Of a stretch of DNA of 6,638 bases, positions 1 to 4,904 are shown one piece after another. Position numbers and translations under genes: made by a program. Source of the stretch: Acidimicrobiia bacterium (GTDB lineage: Bacteria > Actinomycetota > Acidimicrobiia > IMCC26256 > BP-133); NCBI GenBank assembly GCA_025934385.1, contig JAICYE010000125.1, positions 1-6,638 on the forward strand, written 5' to 3'. The notes under the pieces were generated by a model. It was not told the DNA's origin. It worked only from the letters and a program-made list of their open reading frames with translations, and searched no databases. Every line of letters begins with the position of its first letter. Positions within the stretch are counted from its first letter, which is position 1.

Positions 1-486
1 CCTGGCCCACTGCCGGGGTTCGAACCAGTGGGCGATTTTCCCGATGTCGGGCATTGTCGCTTGGCGTCGTGCCGCCGGGGCCCGCCAGCGTCCGGCGAGC
101 TCGGCGGCCAGCCCCCGGATGCGGTCGGGGTCGACGGCGGTCACCTTGGCCCGGGCGATGTAGCGGGCCAGCGGGTCGACGTCGACCCCGACGGTGGTGC
201 CGCCCCGCAGCACTCCCTCGACCAGCGTCGTGCCCGAGCCCATGAACGGGTCGACGACGACGCGGCCGCCCGGCCGGCCGAAGGCGTCGAGCGCCCAGCC
301 CGGCACCTGCGGGACGAACTTGGCGGCGAAGCGGTGCAGGCCGTGGGTGTAGGCGGTCGTCGGTGTCGACAGGCTGAGGGCGAACAGCTGGCCGGGCTCG
401 ATGTCGTCGAGCGGCGGAAAGGCCTCGACCTCGGTGAAGGAGACCGTGTCGACGCTGTCGGGCCGCAGGATCCCGCCCGCCCTCAC
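1..486 (-). CDS. DNA methyltransferase, amino-type (N4-cytosine/N6-adenine), second of a tandem pair, C-terminus missing
   Basis: The first 162 residues are present; the gene continues past the left edge. Seen: the SAM-binding motif I DPFMGSGTT at residues 79-87, an acidic motif GVDVDP at 100-105 after the next strand, and an N-terminal segment YTHGLHRFAAKFVPQ (46-60). That segment is typical of amino-methyltransferases of the N-4/N-6 DNA methylase superfamily, where a Thr-His...His-x-Phe/Tyr...Lys-Phe stretch precedes motif I. The catalytic S/D/N-PP-Y motif is not reached; by analogy with the upstream gene it should lie about 200 residues beyond motif I. The GTG start is chosen because it overlaps the upstream stop as GTGA, with no good Shine-Dalgarno nearby, so translation is probably coupled. 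Role (family knowledge): sequence-specific methylation of an exocyclic amino group in DNA. Target base and recognition site cannot be read from the sequence. The position, frame and stop beyond the edge are unknown. Confidence 0.88.
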   Translation of the reverse strand, partial: MRAGGILRPDSVDTVSFTEVEAFPPLDDIEPGQLFALSLSTPTTAYTHGLHRFAAKFVPQVPGWALDAFGRPGGRVVVDPFMGSGTTLVEGVLRGGTTVGVDVDPLARYIARAKVTAVDPDRIRGLAAELAGRWRAPAARRQATMPDIGKIAHWFEPRQWAR

Positions 487-1790
487 GACAGGACCACCAC
501 GCTCTCCCGCATCCGTGCTTCCCGGCCCCGGAGCTCGTTGCGCTGCTGGGGAGCCACGGTCAGGTGCCGGACGGGCACCACGGTCGCCCCCCCGAACCCG
601 GCGTCGAGGCCGAGACGGGCGACCAGCGCGTCGGTGGGGATGATGACTCCACCGTAGGCCGAGTTCCCGACGACCACGCAGCATCGCCCGCCGGGAGCGA
701 GGACCCGGCGGCAGTGGCGCAGGACGGCGGCCATGTCGCTGAAGTAGCCGCGGACGAGGGCCGGGACCCGCATCCGCACGGCGGAGGAGCGGGGGTCCAT
801 CAGCGCCACCAGCGCCTCGACCTCGGGCAGGTCGACGACGTCGCGGTCGAGCGCGGCCCCGAGATGCGAGCGCAGCGACCGCTTCCGGACCGCCAGGAGG
901 TCGGCGTAGCTGTCGACGAACCCGCCGAACCACAGCTCCACCTTCTGGGACTCGAAGTAGTCGAAGCGGTTGAGGTAGGGCGGTGAGAAGACGACCGAGT
1001 CGAACTCGGCGGTCGCCTGCGACGGTAGGGCCTCGAGGGCATCGCTTTCCATCACCCGCTGGTCGTGCCACCGGCCCGTCCGCCAGGCCGGCACGTCGGC
1101 CAGCATCCCGGCCAGTTGCTTCCGGAAGGCGGCCCACACGAACGCCGCCTGGTCGGGCCCGAAGCGGGCCAGCTGCCACTGGCCGTCGGGCCGGGCGACG
1201 TAGCGCCCTGGCCGGCGCTGCCGGTTGCGGTACTTGATGCCGTTGCCCTCCTTGAAGTAGCTGCCCACCGGCTGGAGGATGGCCAGCCAGGCCAGCCGGA
1301 GGAAGTCCCGCTGCGGCGGGATGGCGGACCGCTGCTCGATCAGCGTCCGCAGCCGGAGGACGGCGTCGAGGATGCGGGGCTCGAACACCTTGCCGGCGAT
1401 CCTCAAGGTCGGGGTGGGCCACGGATCCACGCCGACCACCTCGGCCTCGAAGCCATCGAGGAACCGCTGCAGGGCGGCGACGTCGGCCGCCCCGAGGGGC
1501 GAGAGCTTGACCCGGGCGACGAAGACGGCCAAGGGGTTGACGTCGATGCCCACCGCCGTCCGGCCCTGCTCCGCCGCCCCCACCAGGATCGACCCCGACC
1601 CGCAGAACGGGTCGAGGATGCGCCGGCCGAGACCGAGCTCGCCGATCAGCGCCGGCGAGAACCCTTCCCGGTAGCGGAACCAGCGGTGGACCGGCCGGCC
1701 TGCCCCGCCGTCCCAGTGGACGAGCCGGGCGAGGTCGGGGCGGGCGGGGGCGAGGAGCCCACCGTCGACGTGGTCGAGGATGTCGGTCAC
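483..1790 (-). CDS. DNA methyltransferase, amino-type, first of a tandem pair
   Basis: A complete 435-residue protein. Seen: motif I DPFCGSG at residues 60-66, GIDVNP at 81-86 for the SAM acidic motif, the catalytic motif FSPPY at 268-272 followed by NRFDYFESQKVELWF, a strand and turn LAPGGRCCVVVGNS at 364-377, and a C-terminal block with RNEL...RMRESVVVL (417-434). All are usual in N-4/N-6 DNA methylases. An SPPY tetrad is commonest in N4-cytosine enzymes, but adenine specificity is not excluded. About 200 residues separate motif I from SPPY and may hold the target-recognition region. The start is GTG; the bases just upstream (1791-1805) show no Shine-Dalgarno, so a leaderless or near-leaderless message is possible. 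The gene overlaps the next methyltransferase by 3 nt (GTGA), pointing to one operon. It lies divergent from the cupredoxin gene with 118 bp between them. No endonuclease gene is visible in the window, so this could be part of a restriction-modification or defence locus continuing leftward, or an orphan pair. Confidence 0.9.
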   Translation of the reverse strand: MTDILDHVDGGLLAPARPDLARLVHWDGGAGRPVHRWFRYREGFSPALIGELGLGRRILDPFCGSGSILVGAAEQGRTAVGIDVNPLAVFVARVKLSPLGAADVAALQRFLDGFEAEVVGVDPWPTPTLRIAGKVFEPRILDAVLRLRTLIEQRSAIPPQRDFLRLAWLAILQPVGSYFKEGNGIKYRNRQRRPGRYVARPDGQWQLARFGPDQAAFVWAAFRKQLAGMLADVPAWRTGRWHDQRVMESDALEALPSQATAEFDSVVFSPPYLNRFDYFESQKVELWFGGFVDSYADLLAVRKRSLRSHLGAALDRDVVDLPEVEALVALMDPRSSAVRMRVPALVRGYFSDMAAVLRHCRRVLAPGGRCCVVVGNSAYGGVIIPTDALVARLGLDAGFGGATVVPVRHLTVAPQQRNELRGREARMRESVVVLS

Positions 1791-1858
1791 CGCCCGAAAC
1801 GCTACGGGACGCCGGGGCGGCGACCGCGGCTCTCAGGATCCTCTCGCCGGGCATGCGT

Positions 1859-1864
1859 TAGGGT
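1859..1864 (+). promoter_or_regulatory. Possible -10 box for the cupredoxin gene
   Basis: TAGGGT lies 44 bp upstream of the cupredoxin ATG and fits the TAG-type -10 boxes often seen in high-GC actinobacteria. No convincing -35 hexamer is visible at the usual 16-18 bp distance. This is a weak call based on one hexamer. Confidence 0.25.
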
Positions 1865-1908
1865 CGGCTGTCACATCTCTGGCTTCGAGGCCGACTGGGG
1901 AGGGCGAG

Positions 1909-2538
1909 ATGAACCGGTGGCGCTATTCATTCGTGGGCGGGGCGGTGGTCGCCGGAGCCGGGGTGGCGGCGTTGCTGCTCGGCCTGCCCGGGGTCGGGGC
2001 CGAGGGCGGGCCGCCCGGGGTGGTGGCCGTCCACGCCGTCGACTACGCGTACCAGGGCGTACCGCAGACGCTGCCGGCCGGCGAGGTCCGCTTCTCGTTC
2101 ACCAATGACAGCAAGAACGAAGCCCACCAGATGGAGCTGTTCCGGATCAACGACGGGGTGAACGAGTCGTTCGACCAGATCCTGGCCGAGGACGAGGCCC
2201 AGCAGAAGAAGGAAGAGCAGCAGGACCAGCAGAACGGGCAAGGCGGCCAGCCCGGCGGTCAGAGTGGCCAGCAGGCGCAGCAGGCCGGCCAGCCGCAGGC
2301 CCAGCCGGGCGGCGGCCAGGGCGCCCAGAACCCGCCGGCCAACCAGAACCCGCCGCCGCCCAAGATGACGTTCTTCGCCGACACCGGCGCCGCCCCCGGC
2401 GACGGCGCCAAGCTGGACCTCATCGGCAAGCTGCCCCCGGGCCGCTACGGCATGGTCTGCTTCCTGCCCGTCAACGGCGACGAGGCCAACGGCCCCCACT
2501 GGAAGAAGGGCATGAAGGCCGAGTTCACCGTGAAGTAG
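1909..2538 (+). CDS. Exported cupredoxin-like (plastocyanin/azurin-type) protein with Gln-rich insertion
   Basis: The protein has 209 residues from the ATG preceded by GGGGAGGGCGAG. The frame is open further upstream, but that ATG has the ribosome site and puts a signal sequence at the N-terminus. Residues 1-31 form a basic start, a hydrophobic Ala/Val/Gly/Leu core and a likely cleavage near GVGA; no lipobox Cys is seen, so secretion or an N-terminal anchor are both possible. The mature part starts with beta-strand-like VHAVDYAYQGVPQTLPAGEVRF, then EAHQMELFRI. The C-terminus has GRYGMVCFLP...GPHWKKGMKAEFTV. His73, Cys184, His197 and Met202 are candidates for type I copper ligands; the His-x4-Met spacing is classical, but Cys-x12-His is much longer than the usual Cys-x2-4-His, so copper binding is not certain. 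Residues 98-150 are a low-complexity Gln/Gly/Pro/Ala stretch inserted between the two halves of the fold. Likely role: extracytoplasmic electron carrier or copper/structural protein. The substrate or partner is not evident from the neighbours. Confidence 0.8.
   Translation: MNRWRYSFVGGAVVAGAGVAALLLGLPGVGAEGGPPGVVAVHAVDYAYQGVPQTLPAGEVRFSFTNDSKNEAHQMELFRINDGVNESFDQILAEDEAQQKKEEQQDQQNGQGGQPGGQSGQQAQQAGQPQAQPGGGQGAQNPPANQNPPPPKMTFFADTGAAPGDGAKLDLIGKLPPGRYGMVCFLPVNGDEANGPHWKKGMKAEFTVK
2200..2358 (+). repeat. Low-complexity Gln/Gly/Pro coding tract within the cupredoxin gene
   Basis: These 53 codons are dominated by CAG/CAA (Gln), GGC/GGG (Gly), CCG/CCC (Pro) and GCC/GCG (Ala), with irregular repeats such as GGCCAGC. 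The tract begins with a charged EAQQKKEEQQDQQ stretch. The reading frame stays open through it, so it is a genuine disordered linker or insertion and not a frameshift. Confidence 0.75.
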
Positions 2539-2642
2539 GCCACGGCCGGGGCCCATCGGCCGATCCGCGTCCCCGGTGCTGCCCCAAACCGGCGTTCCTC
2601 ACCGCGCCATGCCCCAGGTCAGGAACGCAATGTCGACGGCCG

Positions 2643-2753
2643 TACCGCACGGTTGGCCAGCACCGGGTTCCAGCGCCGGTCGACGACGAGCGCCGGATTG
2701 GGCTCGTGACCGGCGAGGAGCTGCTGCAGCCCCTGCCGCACGGCGGCCATGTC
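2643..2753 (-). pseudogene. Remnant of an MmyB-type transcription regulator (internal fragment)
   Basis: The minus strand encodes 37 residues that include VRQGLQQLLAGHEPNPALV and DRRWNPVLANRAV. This matches the start of the MmyB-like ligand-binding domain of actinobacterial helix-turn-helix regulators. In that family a segment of the form Leu-Leu-x-x-His/Leu-x-Pro-x-Pro-Ala-x-Val-x-Asp-Arg-x-Trp-x-x-x-x-x-Asn-Arg-Ala follows the N-terminal DNA-binding domain. Only this piece survives: the preceding codons in frame (upstream of 2753) are antisense to another gene remnant and contain no helix-turn-helix, and the frame ends seven codons after ANRAV at a TGA (2619-2621). The rest of the ligand-binding domain is not seen in any frame to 2539. 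The gene is therefore almost surely non-functional. The identification rests on pattern memory of the family and not on an alignment. Confidence 0.6.
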
Positions 2754-2760
2754 GATGCTC

Positions 2761-2868
2761 GCCCCCGACGGGAGCGCCGTGCTCAGCGGACTCGACGTCG
2801 CCGAACTCGCCGACGACGGCACGGTCCGGCGGGTCGTGGGGTTCTTCGGGCCGCTGGCCGACGCCTGA
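2761..2868 (+). pseudogene. C-terminal remnant of a SnoaL/NTF2-like protein
   Basis: The plus strand encodes APDGSAVLSGLDVAELADDG then TVRRVVGFFGPLADA and a TGA stop. The pattern of strand, Gly-x-Asp-x-x-x-Leu-x-x-Asp-Gly, x-Arg-x-Val-x-Gly-Phe-Phe-Gly-Pro is typical of the last two strands of SnoaL-like (nuclear transport factor 2 fold) proteins. A usual family member has about 120-150 residues, so roughly the first three quarters are missing. An in-frame stop at 2707-2709 closes the frame upstream, and the nearest ATGs (2749, 2755) would give only a 36-39-residue peptide without a ribosome-binding site. A strong hairpin 12 bp after the stop looks like the original terminator, which supports this being the true 3' end of a former gene. 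Confidence 0.55.
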
Positions 2869-2880
2869 CCGGGCGGGCCG

Positions 2881-2917
2881 CGGGCCCCGGCGAACGTTCC
2901 GGCGCCGCCGGGGCCCG
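2881..2917 (+). terminator. Perfect 12-bp inverted repeat after the SnoaL-like remnant
   Basis: CGGGCCCCGGCG (2881-2892) pairs perfectly with CGCCGGGGCCCG (2906-2917) across a 13-nt loop. It lies 12 bp after the TGA of the SnoaL-like remnant. No T-tract follows, which is common for terminators in high-GC actinobacteria. It would also separate transcription from the downstream split-barrel gene. Confidence 0.55.
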
Positions 2918-3009
2918 GTCGACTCCCGGCCCTCCGCTGCCCGCCACCGGAATACCGGAATAGCGGGGTGTTGGACGGGGTGGAAAGCTGCCGACGGAGG
3001 GCGAGATCC

Positions 3010-3981
3010 ATGGCTGACGATTCCGGCCCGTTCCACGAGGGCGAGCTCGCAGTGCAGCGGGCCACGGGCGAGCGGGCGACCGGCGCCGCCAACGGGCGGA
3101 TCATCGCCGACCGCATGGTTCCCGCCGCCGTCGGGTTCATCGCCCGCCAGTCGCTGGCGGTCGTGGCCAGTGTCGACGGCGACGGCCGGCCCTGGTGCTC
3201 GGCGCTGGTCGGCCCTGCGGGGAGCTTCACCGCTCCCGACCTCGGCCGGGCGGCGTTGGATCGGGCCGCCGGCCGGCCCGACGATCCGTTGTGGAGCAAC
3301 GTCCGCCAGGATCCCCGGGCCGGCGTCCTCTTCCTCGAGGTCGGGTCCCGGAAGCGGTACCGGGTCAACGGCCGGGTGGCCGACCCCGACGGCGATCCGC
3401 TCGTCGTCGAGGTGGACGAGGCCTTCGGGAACTGCCCCCGCTACGTCACCCGCCGGCGCATAGTGATCTCGCCGCCCGACGGCAACGGCAGGGCCAGCGG
3501 AGAGACCGACGCCGCCGGCGGGTTCGAGACCGGCGGCGGGGATTCGGCCGGCGCGATCGCCGTCGGAGTCCGCCTCGGCGACGGCGAGCGGCGCACCATC
3601 GCTGCCGCCGACACGATGTTCGTCGCCTCGGCCAACCCCCGCAGGCTCCTCGACGCCTCCCACCGCGGCGGGCGGCCGGGCTTCGTCGAGGTCCGGGGCG
3701 ACGAGCTGTGGGTCCCCGACTATCCCGGCAACGGCATGTTCATGACGCTCGGCAACCTGCGGCTGCATCCGCCGGCCGGGCTGCTGTTCGTGGATTTCGC
3801 CGCTTCGGAGACCCTGCAGCTGACCGGCACCACCGTCCTCGACCTCGCCGTCGGCGACGCCGGTCACCGGACCGGCGGCAGCGGCCGGGCGTGGACGTTC
3901 ACGCCCACTGCCTGGCGCCGCGCCCCGCTCCCCCGCCGGGTGCGGGCCGACCTCGTCGAGCTCTCTCCCCACAACCCCTGA
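3010..3981 (+). CDS. FMN-binding split-barrel protein of the pyridoxamine 5'-phosphate oxidase-like family
   Basis: The protein has 323 residues from the ATG that follows GGAGG (2996-3000) by 9 nt. An upstream in-frame GTG at 2968 would add 14 residues but has no comparable ribosome site. Seen: FHEGELAVQ near the N-terminus (8-16), then a first split-barrel half with SLAVVASVDGDGRPWCSALVG (48-68), RYRVNGRVAD (116-125) and EAFGNCPRYVTRR (137-149). After a Gly-rich linker (about 157-182) comes a second half with DTMFVAS (201-207), ASHRGGRPGFV (216-226) and DYPGNGMFMTLGNL then GLLFVDF (237-263), the part expected to contact the flavin phosphate. This two-half layout is that of the larger PNPOx-like flavoproteins found in soil bacteria. 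No signal peptide is present, so it is likely cytoplasmic. The substrate is unknown; a redox or flavin/F420-dependent reductase role is possible. It is not a classical PdxH, which is shorter. Upstream lie gene remnants and a hairpin, so it is probably transcribed alone. It converges on tetR. Confidence 0.85.
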   Translation: MADDSGPFHEGELAVQRATGERATGAANGRIIADRMVPAAVGFIARQSLAVVASVDGDGRPWCSALVGPAGSFTAPDLGRAALDRAAGRPDDPLWSNVRQDPRAGVLFLEVGSRKRYRVNGRVADPDGDPLVVEVDEAFGNCPRYVTRRRIVISPPDGNGRASGETDAAGGFETGGGDSAGAIAVGVRLGDGERRTIAAADTMFVASANPRRLLDASHRGGRPGFVEVRGDELWVPDYPGNGMFMTLGNLRLHPPAGLLFVDFAASETLQLTGTTVLDLAVGDAGHRTGGSGRAWTFTPTAWRRAPLPRRVRADLVELSPHNP

Positions 3982-4025
3982 GCGCGGCCGGGCGTCGTCC
4001 GCCGCCCCGACCCGCCAAGCCCACC

Positions 4026-4102
4026 GGGTGGCGCGACTGGTCGCGGTGCCGGGGGTGTTCACGGCCGTGGATGCCGGGCGGGCGCAACCGGTCGCGCCAC
4101 CC
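4026..4102. repeat. 16-bp imperfect inverted repeat between convergent genes
   Basis: GGGTGGCGCGACTGGT (4026-4041) pairs with ACCGGTCGCGCCACCC (4087-4102), 15 of 16 positions being Watson-Crick and the other a G-T pair, with a 45-nt loop. It lies 45 bp past the split-barrel stop and on the 3' side of tetR, so it could act as a two-way terminator. The loop is long, so this is uncertain. The right arm overlaps the first copy of the 52-bp tandem repeat. Confidence 0.45.
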
Positions 4103-4192
4103 CGTCGGCCGTCAGCCCGCAGTGGCCCGTCCGTCGCCGGCGGTCGCGCCACCCCGTCGGCCGTCAGCCGGCAGTGGCCCGTCCGTCGCCGC
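4089..4192. repeat. Tandem duplication of 52 bp over the tetR 3' end
   Basis: The segments 4089-4140 and 4141-4192 are direct, adjacent copies that differ at two positions: a C/G change inside CAGCC(C/G)GCAG and the last base. The right-hand copy contains the last codons and TGA (4164-4166) of tetR. The left-hand copy is noncoding downstream sequence that repeats the same stop region at 4112-4114. The unit length is not a multiple of three. The near identity points to a recent duplication. Confidence 0.9.
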
Positions 4193-4844
4193 CAGCGGTG
4201 AGCGGCTGCCGCAGGCGGGCGTGGACCGCCTCCCGGTCGGCGGGGTCGAGTACCTGGTCCAGGAACAGCGCCCGCATGGCGGTGGTGAGGGCCGCCGCCT
4301 CCCGGGACGGGTCACGGGGACGGGCCACCCGGTGCAGGGCGAAGCCGTCGATCAGGGCCAGGAAGGCCTCGGCCGCCGCCGCGGGCTCGCGGGCGCCGAG
4401 GGCGGCCAGCACGGCGGCCGCCAGCCGCTCGAAGGCGGCCAGCGCCTCGGCCACCGCCGGCTGGAGCGCCGGGTTGCGACCCGCCTCGAGGTACATCTGG
4501 TACTGGGCCACGAGGATCGGCGTCGGGGCGGAGGCGAGGACTTCGGCCAGCCGCTCGGCGATGTCCTGGGCGGAGGCGCCGGTGGCGGCCAGGGCGATGG
4601 CCGCCAGACCCTCGAGCTCCGCCACCCGCTCGGCCACGTGGAGCTTGAGCGCCTCCTCGATCAGCTGGTGGACCGACCGGAAGTAGTACGTCGTCGAGGC
4701 CAGCGGCAGCCCGGCCCGCTCGGCCACCGCCCGGTGCGTCACCGACTTGGCGCCGCTGTCCCCCAGCAGCTCGATCGTGGCCCGCAGCAGGGCGTCGCGC
4801 CGGCGACGGCTGCGATCCTGGCGTGGCGACTGTGCGTTCCCCAT
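4164..4844 (-). CDS. TetR/AcrR-family transcriptional regulator
   Basis: The protein has 226 residues from the ATG at 4842-4844, which has GGGAG (plus-strand 4850-4854) 5 nt before it; a GTG two codons earlier is the alternative. After a basic leader (SPRQDRSRRRRD) the N-terminal three-helix DNA-binding domain is seen: LLRATIELLGDSGAKSVTHR then AVAERAGLPLASTTYYF (residues 19-55), with the recognition helix ending in STTYYF, a hallmark of the family. The remaining all-helical part (about 60-215) is Ala/Leu-rich and would bind an unknown ligand and form the dimer. The gene is divergent from a secreted lipase; the shared 60-bp gap has a palindromic site (4862-4883), so it most likely represses both itself and the lipase until an inducer, perhaps a fatty acid or ester product, is bound. 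The ligand is inference only. The C-terminal tail TAGGDGRATAG falls in a 52-bp tandem duplication, so the last residues may be recently altered. Confidence 0.92.
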   Translation of the reverse strand: MGNAQSPRQDRSRRRRDALLRATIELLGDSGAKSVTHRAVAERAGLPLASTTYYFRSVHQLIEEALKLHVAERVAELEGLAAIALAATGASAQDIAERLAEVLASAPTPILVAQYQMYLEAGRNPALQPAVAEALAAFERLAAAVLAALGAREPAAAAEAFLALIDGFALHRVARPRDPSREAAALTTAMRALFLDQVLDPADREAVHARLRQPLTAGGDGRATAG

Positions 4845-4873
4845 TGACACTCCCTGCTAAGAACTTGTACAAA
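4844..4873 (+). promoter_or_regulatory. Candidate promoter of the lipase gene, overlapping the tetR start
   Basis: A consensus -35 TTGACA (4844-4849) and a -10-like TACAAA (4868-4873) are separated by 18 bp. Transcription would start near 4880, giving a leader of about 25 nt before the lipase ATG. The -35 overlaps the first base of the tetR ATG, and the -10 lies inside the palindrome at 4862-4883, so TetR binding there should block it. Confidence 0.5.
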
Positions 4874-4883
4874 TGTACCAGTT
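4862..4883. promoter_or_regulatory. Palindromic TetR-type operator in the divergent gap
   Basis: AACTTGTAC (4862-4870) and GTACCAGTT (4875-4883) are inverted half-sites matching at 8 of 9 positions around an AAAT spacer. The site stands in the tetR-lipase gap and is strikingly A/T-rich compared with its surroundings. Size and symmetry suit a TetR dimer. On the minus strand a TTGCAC (4897-4902) and TACATT (4872-4877) could form a tetR promoter also covered by the palindrome, with a 19-bp spacing; that part is weaker. Confidence 0.72.
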
Positions 4884-4904
4884 TCTTCGGACGGGGGTGC
4901 AAGC

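Larger units (their letters stand above)
2539..3009. other. 471-bp region without an intact gene, containing gene remnants and a hairpin
   Basis: No intact coding sequence was recognised between the cupredoxin stop and the split-barrel ATG. The stretch 2539-2642 gives nothing recognisable, apart from a 10-bp palindrome ATCGGCCGAT at 2555-2564 that is too short to call a terminator. A remnant of an MmyB-type regulator (2643-2753, minus) abuts a SnoaL-like C-terminal remnant (2761-2868, plus), followed by a 12-bp perfect hairpin (2881-2917). An 8-bp tandem repeat CCGGAATA x2 (2947-2962) lies in the relatively A/T-rich leader of the next gene. The long open frames crossing this region on the minus strand have no coherent protein signature outside the remnant. 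Confidence 0.6.

Noticed and set aside
10..35. GGTTCGAACC resembling a tRNA T-arm
   Set aside because: The flanking bases do not form a T-stem on either strand, no acceptor stem or anticodon arm is present, and the segment is coding sequence (HWFEPRQWAR) of the partial methyltransferase.
1065..2108. Plus-strand open frame antisense to the first methyltransferase
   Set aside because: The minus strand holds motif I, SPPY and other methyltransferase signatures; the plus frame has none and ends inside the cupredoxin gene.
2555..2564. ATCGGCCGAT palindrome after the cupredoxin stop as a terminator or operator
   Set aside because: Five base pairs without a loop or T-tract is expected by chance in sequence of this composition.
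2749..2868. A genuine 39-codon small gene starting at ATG 2749
   Set aside because: No ribosome-binding site precedes the ATG, and the encoded segment looks like the C-terminal strands of a larger SnoaL-like protein, so a remnant is the better explanation.
2599..4152. Long minus-strand open frame of 517 codons
   Set aside because: It is antisense to the split-barrel gene, its composition is Gly/Ala/Arg/Pro-rich without motifs, and the plus-strand frame has clear family motifs throughout. It is a high-GC shadow frame.
4089..4192. CRISPR-like repeat
   Set aside because: There are only two directly adjacent copies with no spacer between them, overlapping a coding end; this is a simple tandem duplication.
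3195..4847. Plus-strand open frame of 550 codons
   Set aside because: It overlaps the split-barrel gene in another frame and runs antisense through tetR; the protein is Arg/Pro/Gly-rich with no domain signature.
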